64,000 nucleotides of DNA, taken from contig OZ025691.1 in the NCBI GenBank assembly GCA_964019335.1, forward strand, positions 186,001 through 250,000, given 5' to 3'. This DNA comes from Diplonema japonicum (lineage: Eukaryota > Euglenozoa > Diplonemea > Diplonemida > Diplonemidae). Positions within the stretch are counted from its first letter, which is position 1. Each line of letters begins with the position of its first letter. The position numbers were made by a program, and so were the translations under genes. Of the stretch, positions 1 through 11,348 are shown piece after piece. Below the pieces are notes generated by a model, which worked only from the letters and a program-made list of their open reading frames with translations, did no database searches and had not been told where the DNA came from.

Positions 1-1
1 C

Positions 2-400
2 AGCATTGCGTGGTTTGCTGCAGGAGTTTGTATTGTGTTGGTGGGTTTGGTGATTCTGACTAAACGGAGCAGTAAAACCCCTGAAATAGGTTCGCCCTGC
101 AAGACCAGCAAGCAGGTCCAGTCTAACTTCGATGATCAGGACACGGCAACCCTCACAGGAAGGAGATCTACAGGTCTACCCTCCGACCTCAAGAATATCT
201 CCTTCAACCAAGTTCTTGCTCCTGGAATGTTAGCTGAGTCCTTTAGTCTCTTGCAAGACTACAAGGCACAACATGCGGTTTCCCCTGAGAAGAATGGCAC
301 GGTTTTGGAAGACGCACCTCTTCTTTCCAAGCAGAAGGGGCTGAAAAAGGTCTCGACCACTTCAGAGACGTGCAATGGGATTAACATCCAAGTGGAGTAG
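2..400 (+). CDS. C-terminal part of a membrane protein (5' end outside window)
   Basis: An open frame enters from the left edge (codons start at base 2) and stops at 400. The first about 20 residues are a hydrophobic helix, followed by KRSS and a polar Ser/Thr-rich tail of about 110 residues without domains I recognise. The pattern of a last membrane helix, a short basic stop and a long cytosolic tail resembles the end of the NIPA-type transporter at 2865-4378, so a tandem paralogue is possible. That is inference from a short stretch. No further exon boundary is visible before the stop. Confidence 0.6.
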   Translation, partial: SIAWFAAGVCIVLVGLVILTKRSSKTPEIGSPCKTSKQVQSNFDDQDTATLTGRRSTGLPSDLKNISFNQVLAPGMLAESFSLLQDYKAQHAVSPEKNGTVLEDAPLLSKQKGLKKVSTTSETCNGINIQVE

Positions 401-540
401 GGGGGGGGGGGGATTTTCTTATTAGATGAAGTGAAAAAGAAAAGGACGTGATTTCGTGGATTTTTTTTATCCTTTTTTTTTTTTTTTTTTTAAGGTATTG
501 TTTCTTCTCTTCTCCGTTTCTTTCCCCTTTTTTTTTTATG

Positions 541-790
541 GGGGGCAGCAAGACCTTTGGCCGGGTCTAGGTGTGTAACGACACCTCCCCTTAAGCGAGT
601 CTGTGCCCAGGGCGATGCACAGGTGACACGAGTGAGGCAAACCTTGGTTACGAGCACTGTCACCTAGGCACAAACAGACCTTTCAAAAAACATAGGTAAC
701 ATGGTCGCATTTGGCTTCGGGGCACTTAGAGCCGACTGTGGTGATCGTACTGAGAGCCGTATGGCTTGTGTCACCTTGACGTTGAGAGAT
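541..790 (+). ncRNA. Candidate structured non-coding RNA, class unknown
   Basis: A 250-base island of balanced composition lies between T-rich and A-rich spacers and has no long ORF. It folds on paper into several perfect stems. AGACC/GGTCT pair around 552-569. AGGTGT/ACACCT flank a GTAACG loop near 570-587. A long arm pairs 600-608 with 668-680 and encloses AGGTGAC (622-628) pairing with GTCACCT (660-666). A 3' arm pairs GGTGA with TCACC around 741-775 and encloses AGCC-gtat-GGCT. I could not match it to SRP RNA (no GGAA-type helix 8 loop), RNase P, U3 or a spliceosomal snRNA. Strand is uncertain because the stems read on either strand. Confidence 0.35.
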
Positions 791-954
791 TCAAAAAATG
801 AAAAAGAAAAATAAAGGAAGTAGATGAGGGGGGGGTTTTTTTTTCTCTTTCTTTAGGCAACCACACGAAACTTTTTTTTTCTTTTTTTTTTTTCTTAGAA
901 ATTTCTCCCACTTCCCTTATTTTCTTTAGCAACCCGGGTTTGATCTGAAGGGAG

Positions 955-985
<31 letters not shown>

Positions 986-1894
986 TACCTTTAGGTTACT
1001 CGAGCTTTTAGAGATATGGGTTTTTTTCTTTTTTTTTTGTCAATCTTATCCCCTTTCCCCTTTTTTTTATTACTCGCGTGATCAATTCCCTTCACTTCCA
1101 TTTTTTTTTTTTTTTTTAAAGGTTCCCCTCCCACTTTTTCTCTTTCCAGAAATGGGTGGAAATGGGTGATGTGGGGACTCTTATTCTCTCGGTGCACCCC
1201 CCTCCTCCCCCTCCAGGATAAAAAGGAAGATAAAAAGAACATCATTTGTTTTTCTTGCTGTATCTCGTCTTCCGAGACATATGCTGAGGCTGCTATCTAA
1301 CAAGAGCTTTTCTAAGTTGTAAATCCCACTTCGTACCACCAGGGCTGTTCGGCTTTTAAAACAATAGATCTCTTTTCTTTTCTTTTTTTTTTTCCTTCTG
1401 ATTTATACTCCCCCTTCCGAAAAAAAAAAAAAAAAAAAAAAAAAAACGAAAGCAAGCACCAAGACCAGTCCTTACCTTTCCTCAGACGCCCCCCTCCCCT
1501 CCCTCCCGTTTCATTTTTGTTTAACCTATCTTGAGCGGTGTGATGATTGTGGCATGTTTTTTTTTTTTTTTTTTTCTCGTTTTTTGATAAAAAAAAAACA
1601 CTTTTTTTTTCTTCTTTTGTTCCCTAGCGTGCAAGATGGAGCAACCCAGTTTCTTGTACACCTACAAAAAAAAATAAGAGGAGGGGAAATAACGCAATCG
1701 AGATTCCTCAGCATGAACTGCCTTCAGGGGGGACATGGGGGTGGTAAAGTGGGTTTTTTCAAATTCGGAAATGCAGAACATTGGAGCCGCTTAAACCATG
1801 TAAAACGCCCCTTTCTCGACCAAAAAATCGATTTCCGCCCGGTACTTTTTACTTTTGGGCACCTACAAATCATTATTTTGCATTTTTAAAACTG

Positions 1895-2141
1895 GTGACC
1901 ACGGTTTGGTACCTGGCCTGTTGTCTCCCCTGTAGTTTCTGAGTTTTCTGAAAATTTTAGAATTTGACCATGGTTTGTTCCACCCTTTGAACGCGGCTCT
2001 TTAGGATGGCCGCTACCGTTTGAACGGCTACTGTCTTACATTGTCCGATTGTGAACTTTTCTGATGAATATCTATCATTTTTCCGAGGTTAGGATGGTAA
2101 GTTTGTTTTTGCAAATATTTCAGGTATCAAACCGTGGTCAC
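1895..2141. mobile_element. Short inverted-repeat element (MITE-like)
   Basis: 21-bp terminal inverted repeats at 1895-1915 (GTGACCACGGTTTGG...) and 2121-2141 (...CAAACCGTGGTCAC) differ at one base. They bound about 205 bp of normal-composition, non-coding sequence inside homopolymer-rich spacer. Size and structure fit a non-autonomous DNA transposon. No clear target-site duplication was seen. Confidence 0.5.
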
Positions 2142-2864
2142 TGTTTTTCAAAAATACAGATAAAGTATTAACAAGTGCTCAGAAATGCTCTAATCCGGCG
2201 AATTTTGATTTTTTGGTTAATTTGGAGGGTATTGGGCGGTTTTTTTTACCTTAGGGAAAAGAACTTTAAAAAAGATTTTTTTTTTTTTTCATGTTTAACC
2301 ACGTTTTTGAGGACCATGTGACCCTATGCTGGCAGGAAACGTGGAAACGTTTGCGTTTCCGTTCCCGTTTCCGTTTCCATACTTTTCAAAATTCTTATGG
2401 AAACGGCTTCCTTAAGGAAACATAAGGAAACGTTTCCGTTTCCGTTTCCCTTTTTTTCAAAAAATGCATAGCCCTAGGGGGGGGGGGGGGGGGGGGGAGT
2501 TAAATAGGCCGACAAAGAACCTTCCTTCTTTCCTTTTTTCAGGGGTCACTAGCAAGACACATCTAAACAAAGCCTGACAGACTCAAAAAAGAAGAAAGGA
2601 GGAAGGGGGGGGGGGGGGGGGGAAGAAGAAGAAAAATTAAAGAAAACAATATGGGGTTATCCGAACACGGCAAAAAAAAAAGACGACCCCCCCAAAAAAA
2701 TGAGAATTCATTAAAGAGGCTTCACTTGAGAAGATCGATCGGTGCTTTATTACTCCTTTTTTTTTTTTTTTTTTTTTTCTCTTTTTCTTCCCCCCCAAGT
2801 GGCGAACGAGAAAAAAAAAAGGAGGGAGGGAGGGGGGCGAAAAAAAAAAAAAAAACAAAAAAGA

Positions 2865-3651
2865 ATGGAAGTGAACTCAACAGAATGTGGTACTCATGTT
2901 GACAATAAAACAGTCTCGGGAGGGTTGGTGGCGATGGGGACCATCTTGGTGGTGGTGGCGAGTTTTATTTCTTGTTTTGGCGTGAATCTCCAGAAGTGGG
3001 CACATAACATTAATGAATCAAAACTACCGGAGAACCGAAAACCGATGCTGAAAAACTGGCGGTGGTGGCTAGGCATCTTGGCCATGATTCTGGGCTCCGT
3101 GATGGACATGGCCGCGCTGCTCTTCGTCCCGCTCTCAAGGGTTGCCGCCTTGGGTGCTTCAACTATTGTTGCAAACATTATTATAACCCCCATCTTCCTC
3201 AAAGAAAAGCTTACCCACCATGATTTCATCGGGTGCATTGTCACAGTGATTGGCACTGCGGTCGCGTGTTACTTCGGTGCTGGGGCTGAATCCGATCTAG
3301 ATTCTGCGTGTCTTCTATCATACTTTCGTGAGCCGCTCTTCATTATGTATGGTCTTCTTGTTGCTCTGTTCCTCCTTGTCCTTTTCTACTTTATCGAAGG
3401 TTTTCGGCGGTTGAACTCGAACGCCAAGACCCAAGGCCTCATAGGAGGTCCAGACCAACCCCCCGATCTTGAAACCGTTTGGATCCACGACAATCTCGAG
3501 ACCGTGGCTCAAATCCCGCGGGATAAGTATTTTGTTTTCGTAACGTCATGGGGCCCTCAGTTCTACCCTTGCGTGCATGCGGTGTACGCTGGCACTATAG
3601 GGGCGCAGAGTGTTATGTTTGCAAAGGTAGGAGAAATGGGGAGGGTGGAAG

Positions 3652-3685
<34 letters not shown>

Positions 3686-3977
3686 GTTTCACCCCAGGCC
3701 GTTCTGATCTTCCTCAAAAACTCGATTAAAAACGAGGAAACAACCAACTCCGTGTTGTACCTGTTTTTGTTTTTGGTATTTTTTTTTTTTTTTTTTTTTC
3801 TTATCCCCCACAAAGGTCCCCACCGTCTTCTGTCTTTGGAACCAGATAAAGTATCTAAACGAAGCGCTGAAAATATACTGCGACGCCATTTTTGTCCTTC
3901 CCGTGTACCAGGCGTTGTGGATATGCACCGGCATAGCGAGCGGGCTGATTTTTTACAAGGTACTGAATGGGGAAAAG

Positions 3978-4010
<33 letters not shown>

Positions 4011-4378
4011 AGTACAACTCCGTTAAGGGGTACAAGTCGGGGCTCTTTGTCGGGGGTATTGTAGTAGCCTTGCTGGGGTTGGGTATACTGGCTAACAGAA
4101 AAAGTCGTGCCATGGAGGTGCGAACCGAAGTCCCCGACGGTAAGGAGAACGAAAAGCCTGTCAATGCTGAAATGGCAATAGGGGTCGAACTGGAGGAAGA
4201 GATGCCTACCATGCGGTATAGCCCGCAGCTCGGCCCTCAGGACATCGGTGATGTTTCCGACCCTGGATTTTCCCCCGTCACACTGACCTTGGTAGAGGAA
4301 GGATCAGTAGTGCGCACTTGCCTGTGCACCGATTCTGATCGAGAATCGGCTTCTGAGCTCGATCTTACCTTGAAATGA
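2865..4378 (+). CDS. NIPA-family magnesium transporter, four exons
   Basis: Exons 2865-3626, 3698-3775, 3816-3959 and 4010-4378 give 450 residues. Each GT-AG junction keeps frame (254+26+48+123 codons). The protein has about nine hydrophobic helices. The first half carries the NIPA/EamA-like fold (helices near residues 20-43, 66-88, 92-110, 118-140 and 155-178). The exon 1-2 junction reads IGAQSVMFAK-AVLIFL, matching the family's conserved G-x-x-S-V-L-F-A-K-A segment. NIPA proteins move Mg2+ across plasma or endosomal membranes. The tail of about 100 residues is acidic and unfamiliar. Introns 1 and 3 hold poly-A tracts and intron 2 a poly-T tract; intron 3's A-run abuts its AG. The ATG was chosen because the upstream codons are Phe/Lys homopolymer. 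The transported ion is inferred from the family. Confidence 0.88.
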
Positions 4379-5914
4379 TGATTCCTTCTTTTTTTTTTTT
4401 TTTTTTTTTTCATTTCCATACTTTACAGTATTTTTTTGTTTTTTTTCTTACCCCCCCCAAAAAAAAAGACCGAGGAGGGCACGAGAGAGAGTAAAAAAAA
4501 AAAAAAAATAGAAGATGCAAAAAAAGTAAGAAAAAAAAATGGGTGAAACCTCCCCGAGGAGAAACGAAAAAAAGAAAAAAGAGGGAAGAGAAGAGAGAGA
4601 GAAAAAAAAAGAGTTGAATGTGTACTTTTTTTTTTTTCCTTCTTTCTTCTCTCTTTTTTCTCCCCTCTTATAAAAGAGTCAAAAGAAGAAGAAAAAAAAA
4701 TAGTAAATGTGAAATAAAGACTATGTGAAAGAGGGCGTGAGCGAAAAAAAGAAAAAAAGAGAAAAAAAAAAAACAGAACTAAAAAAAACCAAACACCGAG
4801 ACGGGTGGAGACCCCTTTCCCCCAGGAGGGGGGAGGGAAATGATATGTGCGACTCAACAGACCAGTTACAAAAAGAACACAAAATACTCCTCTTAGACCC
4901 TCCCTGCCCTTTCTTTTTCCCCTTTCCCCCATTGCTTCTTTTGTTTCTTCGGGTAGAACCAATATGTATTTAAACTCACACACACACACACGCTCGCACA
5001 AAGGCGGATTTCCCCTTAGTCCCCAGAAAAGTGTCAGGCGGAAGAAGAAAAAAAAAATAATGAGATCTTTCTCACCTTCTTTTTTTTTTTTTTTTTTTTT
5101 TTTTTTTCTTGGGCATCATTGAAAACAGCCTACAACATAAGTATGGTACCCCCCCCCCCCCCCCCCTTTCCTCTAGAAATGAAATTAGAAGATTAGAAAT
5201 CATGGCCGCCAACTCCCTCCCCCCTACACTAGGCAAAACAAGAAAAGAGACGAGTAGGGCCTGTCTCGGACCTTGTCAGCTAGCTTTCTTTTGGGTAATT
5301 TGCGGTTGTGATTGCACAGGCTCCCTGGGATGTTGTGCCCATAAAAGTTCCCCCCCCCCCCCCCTTCTGTTTTTTTTCTTCTTCTTTTTTTTCCCCCCTT
5401 TATTTCTCAACGGGGCTCAGTCCACTGTAGTTGTTGAGTCACCTGCGACTGAAGCAAGAAGAAAAAAAAGAAAGAAAGGGAAAACTGTAACCATGCTATG
5501 CTTATTATTTTTCGGCATTTTTTTTTTCTTTTTTTTCTTTTTTTTTTTGTGTGTGTGAGTTCCAAGGTACAGTGCATAAGACCCAAGCGCCCCCCCCCAC
5601 ACACACACACACACACACATAACTCCAGCTTTTTCTTTCTGTTTTTTTTTTTTTTTTTTTTTTTTTTGTTTCCCCTGCATTTGTGTGCTCTCATTCTCTT
5701 GGTTCCCCCTTCCCCCTTTTTTTTCCCCCCTCTTCTTTCAACTACACGGCCAAAAGGACAAAACAAAGAAATCCCCAAAAAAAAAAAAAGAAAGCCCACA
5801 TTTAAAAAAAAAAAAAAAGAAATCCTTTTATTCTTTTCTTCTTGTATCAAGTTTTTTGGTCCCCCCCCCCCATCCTCTCACTCATCAATTCAAAAGGAAA
5901 ACAAGAAAAAAAAA
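4379..5914. other. Spacer, low complexity
   Basis: Alternating T, A, C and CA runs, including (CA)n near 4977-4992 and 5599-5620. A non-repetitive patch at 5165-5350 shows no gene I can support. Its 3' end is the leader of the RCC1 protein gene. Confidence 0.7.
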
Positions 5915-7230
5915 ATGAACAGCAAATTCTGTGCAGCTGTTGCAGCAACGGGAGGTGCCGCATGGTACTGCCTTCGAAGGTCTAAGAACAGGACGGGGGA
6001 AGAACAAGACGAAGAAGAAGCAACTCTGTCGGCGGGGTACCGCACAAAACAAAGAGGTGTAGAGATCGCCGAGGGCGACAAGGGTTTCGCAAGACTAGAC
6101 ACCGACGGCACAGTGAAAAGGTGGGGCATGCAAGAAGGCGACGCAGAAGGCATCGCAGCCATCATCGGCGGCGAAGCCGGATGGATCGCACTTACAGAAT
6201 CAGGCGAGATAGAAGTATGGGGCGAGATAAAGGAAATGGAAAAGGAAGTCTCTGTCCACATCCCGAAAAACCCAACCTCTATCATGGGCACGAAACGAAC
6301 CTTTGTCATCCAGAACAAGGAAGGGTTCTGCCTGCTGTGGGGAATATGGGGCTACAGCTTACTTGAAAAAACGCATATCGCCGAGATCCGATCCAACGAG
6401 TACGCTGACGCAGCAGTCCTCTCGACAGGCAAGGTCTTGACAATCGGGGCAGATGCCTACGGCGGCGGCAAGACAAACATAACCGCGACAAAACTGTACT
6501 CCACAAGCCAAGCCTTTGCCGGGATCGACAAGGACGGTACCGTTCAATGCTGGGGAGACCAGCAGTCCGGTGGATTGCTCCCGGCACCCCTCACTTCCAT
6601 CCATTGCATCTCCTCCACTACACAAGCCTTCACAGCGCTTTCTGAATCGGGCGAAGTCACGTCATGGGGCGACCCTACCCGGGGTGGCAAGTCACCCGAC
6701 ACTGTGAAGGCGTTCAAGGTTAAGCAGATCGCATCGACAAAATCAGCATTCGCAGCTTTGACAACCTGCGGGAAAATATTCGTGTGGGGTTCGAAAATCT
6801 TCGGCGGCGCACAGGACAAAGCGGACATGGCGATTCAAGGAAGGACCATGAAGTCCGTTGTCGGGGGGGCTTTCGCCTTCGCTGGCATCACTGATGTATG
6901 TGGGCAACAGAAAGAAAAAAAAAATAATAATAATAATAGGACGGCTGTCTCGTGGCATGGGGCGACTCAGAGTTCGGTGGTTCAACAGCAGACATCCCAC
7001 CGTCGCACCTTTTAAACGTCACATCAATCACAGCAGGCGAGCGCGTGTTCGCAGTGCATCGCTCCGATGCCTCGTGCACTGTGTACGGAAGCACCGAACG
7101 AGGCGGTGACCCGACCACGAAATACCACAACGTGGAACGAGTTGTGATCGGCCTGCGTGCGGTGGTAATACTTCACTTCGACGGAACACTGACCTGCCTG
7201 GGCGACAGAAACTTCGGAGGGAAGCTGTGA
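5915..7230 (+). CDS. RCC1-repeat (seven-bladed propeller-like) protein, two exons
   Basis: Exons 5915-6895 and 6940-7230 give 423 residues. Without splicing, the frame ends in an Asn-rich read-through of the intron's TAA repeats. After an N-terminal hydrophobic segment (residues 4-19) and a basic/acidic stretch, the body repeats the RCC1-type pattern A-F-A-x-I-x-x-D-G-x-V-x-x-W-G at intervals of about 45-50 residues (for example AFAGIDKDGTVQCWGD and AFTALSESGEVTSWGD). The last blade is completed only by exon 2. RCC1-like propellers serve as guanine-nucleotide exchange factors or protein scaffolds; nothing here identifies a partner. The 44-nt intron starts GTATGTG and ends in (TAA)n-TAG. The N-terminal hydrophobic stretch suggests membrane anchoring (inference). 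Confidence 0.8.
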
Positions 7231-7249
7231 TCAGATTTTTTTTCTTCTT

Positions 7250-7289
<40 letters not shown>

Positions 7290-7319
7290 CTTCTCTTCCA
7301 AAAAAATAATAAACCAGGA

Positions 7320-8727
7320 ATGGCGCAAGAACCCAAAATCGGGGTTATCATCCCCGATGTGGCGGTGGTCAAGCAGCTGGTCGACGCGTTATGCTACTCC
7401 AGAGGCGGGCCCCTCCCCGACTGGGACGATGTGTACGAAAGCCATTGCGGGAAATCAGGTGAAATATTAGAAGAGAGGAAAGACTTAGGATGCGTACAGA
7501 TGGCATTCTCTGACGGCCACAAGTACTGGTACCCCATGAAGGCCCTCACAAAAAACATCACAAACGGGAAAAGCCTCAGCGCAGGGGTTGCAAAGGGAAA
7601 AGGTGCCGTCCCGGACACAGTGAAGGCGAAGTTAGTGGACATCGTGAAGAAAACATTCGGCGACAAGGTGAGCGTGGCAAGATTCGCGCGAACGAGGAAC
7701 TTCGAAGACAGCCGGGAAGAGGAAGACTGGGCCATCGGCATGGAAGCCGTTTTGAAAGAGGTCGCCCCACAGATACACAACACAACACCTTCTTCAGACG
7801 CAACCCGAATGGCCGATCTACAACAAGCGAGACGTGCGGGCGAACTCGAAAGAGATTTGATTCTATCAAGCAAACTGTTAAAAAAGATGAAAGAAGAACG
7901 GCGTGCAGACCTTGCAAGCCTTGAAGCAAACCGTGGTTCCCGGGCTTCTGAAGACGCAGCGCTTCACGAGATCATAAGGCTTATAAGAAACGAGAACGAC
8001 GATCTTCGAACCCAGCTGACAGCGAGCGATCAATCCAAAGAAATCGCAAGAAAAGAAGCTGCGGAACTCTCCCGGCAAGGCAAGCTTTTAGAAGACACAT
8101 TGAGGGAGCAGTCACTTGCTATGGAAAGGATGCGGGCCGAGCTTGAGGATAAACGGAAGAAGGATAGAGACGCGCCTCTTTTGGATTTCAAGGCGCTGCG
8201 GGAGTCGAACACACCGAGGGCGAGAAGAGCACGCGCTTCGACCCCGCCGGCTCGCATCTCGGGGAACGCTGGAATGCGTCGTGCTGCTACCCCGCCCACC
8301 ACAAAACGTGTACCGACTTTTTCAGTAATCACAACACGTTCGTTGTCACCAGGAACGCTTCCCACTGGAAGGACTCCTGTCGAGCTTAACAGGCGGATGC
8401 AGCGGTCAGAATCACTGCGGTCTGGCGGGACAAGGAAAGGAGTCAGACGTACACAGTCCCCTGACACTATTCATCTTGGGGGTGTAGCGATATCCCCCAG
8501 CTACAACACCGATAGGGTCCCCAAGCGGTACGAGAGGTCTCATACAACCGGGTAGGTTTGTTTTTTTTTTTTTTTATTTTTTTTCCGAAAAAATATAATT
8601 TTTTTTCTCTTTTTTTTAAAGGACTGTGCGGACGTCTTCTCTTGGTCGAACGAACACTTTACCACCACCTCCCCCACCTTCGGATGGAATGTCCAATATT
8701 ACCAGGACTTTGAAATATGATATTTGA
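7320..8727 (+). CDS. Coiled-coil protein of unknown function, two exons
   Basis: Exons 7320-8551 and 8622-8727 give 445 residues. The unspliced frame stops at 8555 inside a good GTAGGT...TTTAAAG intron, and splicing adds 35 Ser/Pro-rich residues before the stop. Residues 1-150 are globular with no family I recognise. Residues about 160-290 are charged with heptad-like spacing and likely form a coiled coil. The tail is rich in Arg, Ser, Thr and Pro (ARRARASTPPAR, SLSPGTLPTGR), a composition common in cytoskeletal or phosphorylated proteins. It begins only 90 bases after the RCC1-like gene, across a T-run that probably serves trans-splicing. Confidence 0.7.
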
Positions 8728-8804
8728 AGAAATAAAAACAGGAGGGAAACAGAAAAAAGAGAAAGAGAAAAAAATGGGGGGAAGTGTGATTTTTGTTTTT
8801 CTCT

Positions 8805-8835
<31 letters not shown>

Positions 8836-9304
8836 CATTTCATTTGTATAAAAAATTAAAAGAAGTCTTAAAAAGTTAACAATGAAAACAGAAAAAGTGA
8901 AAAGTGAAGATGAAGAAAGAAGAAGGAGAGAAAAGAAAAAGAGATAAAGTTTTGTCGCGAGTTTTTTTTTCTTTCTTGATTCATTTTTTTTTTTAAAAAT
9001 CTAACAATAGATAGAACATCCCTCTCCGCAATTCCCTCTCTCTCTCTCTCTCTCCCCCCCCCTTTTTTTGATCCCCCCATTCCCCCTCCCTCCCCTCTTT
9101 CTTTTAACAACTAAAAAAATAACAGAAGGAATTAAAAACGAAAGAAAACATAGGGGCTTTTTTTTTTTCTTTTTTTTTCTTATTCTCTTTTTTTTTTTTT
9201 TCTTTTTACCTCCTTGCCCCTTTCCCCCTTTGTAAAAGATTGGATACATCATTTTTTTTTCTTCTTGTCACGTTCTCTCATCCTCACTCAAAGGCCGCTT
9301 GAGG
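8728..9304. other. Spacer, A/T homopolymers and (CT)n
   Basis: Only poly-A, poly-T and a CT repeat (9038-9052) are seen; no gene or structured element is apparent. Confidence 0.75.
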
Positions 9305-11126
9305 ATGTCGGCTCAAAGGTTGGCACTCCAAAGGAGATGGTGCACTGCAGTAAAGGGCCAGATGGAGCCGTTCGGGCAGTTCGCACCACATGAAACGAGA
9401 AACACCGCAGACTGGGGTGTACCAGGAGACGCGGAAGTGGAGAAATCAAAATTTGACACCAGACTGTGGAGATCACAGACTGAGGAATGGCGTGCAGGGG
9501 AAGAAGACGACCTCTGGGAACTGCTCTTCCCCGTCGATGCAGGCCAGATGAGAAAACTGGTTCATGTCCGGCCTTACTGGATGAACTCATACGCAAGGTG
9601 GGTGCACAAAGCTCACGCCTATGCAATGTATGCAATACAAAAAAAAAAAAAAAAAAAAAAATCATTCAAATACCTTTCAAGGCAACCGAGATACGACGAT
9701 CGGATGCTGCTCCCCGACCACCCTTCTCTCTCCGCTGAGGATAAGCACGTCGTTGACATGTTGAAGCAGACTTGGAAAGGTATATACCGGCAAGCAACAA
9801 AAAAAAGATTAAAGAAAGAAAAAAAAAGGTTCGAAGTCCCTCAACAACGACGAGCAGATGATCATCCGGGACAGGCTGCTTGACAAGATCCTGAACGTGA
9901 GGATCGGCGACGTTGCCAAAGGTGCTGATTTCTCCAAAGACGACTACTACCTCCACATGCTGTACTGGTACAGGGAGGACCCTCAAAGCCTCGTCGACAA
10001 GATCCGTGAGGAAGGCGAACGAGAATCTGTCTTCAAAGAGGTGGCCGTCATGAACCGCCTTGCAAAGTTCAGCAAAGAAGCCGCGAACATCAGGGATCTC
10101 ATGGACCCGTTCCGAGACCTCCCCCCGAAGCTGGCGTACCTCGCCAAGGAAGAACTCCAGGATAAGGTTCTCGCCGACAAAATGCTAATCCAAAAATGCG
10201 GGCCCGAAATCTACCAACTCTACTCAAGATCACCGGAAAGATGGCCGCCCGAACGCCTGTCGAGAATGTACGGGTTGACCTTGCAAGACACAAAGGAAAC
10301 AATATGCCGGCAAGCAGAACAAGCCGCATACGAACAGGGCGTGGAACCGGATCGAAACCTACGAAACAGACTTTTTATGCATGAAAACCTCGCGATGAAC
10401 CGGTCCTTGGGGAACCTGCAACCGCAATGGACCGAGAAACCAAAAACAGCGTTCATGGGCGACAAGAAACTGTTCAAGGAATATCTTAAGAAGAGGGAGA
10501 CAGCCTACACGCATATCAACGAGATGGACGACCCCTACCGGTTCTTGGAGACGGAGGAGGACCGGAAGGATTTCTGGGGCGACAACTACGAGTACTATAA
10601 CGACGCGTACCCTGACTTGAACGACATGTCCAAGCACCTCCAGCCGGTTTACCAGATCGACGATGACAAGTCATGGTTGAGTGAGGCGTACACAAAATCC
10701 ACGAAGTCAGACACGAACTGGGTATTCGCTGAGATGTCTAACAATGTCGGGCACAAATACTGGACCCACGACCTCCGAGCAGAGAACCCCAAGAGGCGTA
10801 GGTTCATAGTCAGGCAGCCCGACGGCACCATGCGCACTGCCAAGAAATCTGAAATAGACCACTGGTACGACTTCGAAGACCACACCTATCAAAGGCCTGA
10901 CTTCACCTATTCGTACAGAGCGCCGCAGGATAAGTCCGAGAGACCTTATCTTCCCCAGAACACCCAAACCCCTTGGATGAACCACAGCAAAAACTACGCC
11001 GGTCAGTTCCGACAGGTGGACGGTTTCTTCCAATCGAACTTTACCAGAACCGGCAGGTACTCCGTCATGGGCGATCCGAAGGCGGGCACTCCTACCAGCA
11101 CGTTACCGACATCTGTTGTAGCCTAG
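9305..11126 (+). CDS. Probable mitochondrial (mitoribosome-associated) protein, three exons
   Basis: Exons 9305-9627, 9682-9779 and 9829-11126 give 572 residues. Splicing joins three different reading frames without gaps (AYAM-QPRYDD and TWKG-SKSLNN). The N-terminus MSAQRLALQRRWCTAVKG is Arg-rich and lacks acidic residues, as in mitochondrial presequences. Residues around 270-300 contain IYQLYSRSPERWPPERLSRM, which resembles the 'Y-x-L-x-x-x-D-P-x-x-W-T-P-E-x-L-A-x-x-F-G' helix-turn-helix signature of small mitoribosomal subunit proteins of the Bot1/mS45 type. The remainder is charged, Tyr/Asp-rich and unfamiliar. Intron 1 has a 25-nt A-run before a short CTTTCAAG end; intron 2 is A-rich up to its AG. 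The assignment rests on one motif plus the presequence. Confidence 0.6.
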
Positions 11127-11348
11127 AAGGGAGAGTGAAAATGAAACTTATTTTGAGTGTAGTGGTATCATGTGGGAAGGGGGAATTCTATTCTTTATGA
11201 GAAGAAGAAGAAAAGTGTTTTTTTTTTAGGCTGTTTTTCCCCTCCCCATATTTCCCCATTTTTTTTTTTTTTTTTTTCTTCTCCAATAACATTTTATCTT
11301 AAAGAAAGAAAGGAAAGGAAGGGGGTGAAAAAAAAAAAAAATAGAAAA

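Larger units (their letters stand above)
401..2864. other. Homopolymer-rich spacer without a convincing protein gene
   Basis: Long T, A and G runs separate patches of ordinary composition. The contents I can support are a structured-RNA candidate (541-790), a 247-bp inverted-repeat element (1895-2141) and a GGAAAC/GTTTCC-rich patch (about 2335-2455). Open frames here are made of Phe/Lys/Pro homopolymers and are not counted as genes. Confidence 0.7.

Noticed and set aside
541-790. SRP (7SL) RNA
   Set aside because: A GTAAC loop and a long arm are suggestive, but the conserved helix 8 tetraloop region is absent and the GTAAC lies in its own perfect hairpin.
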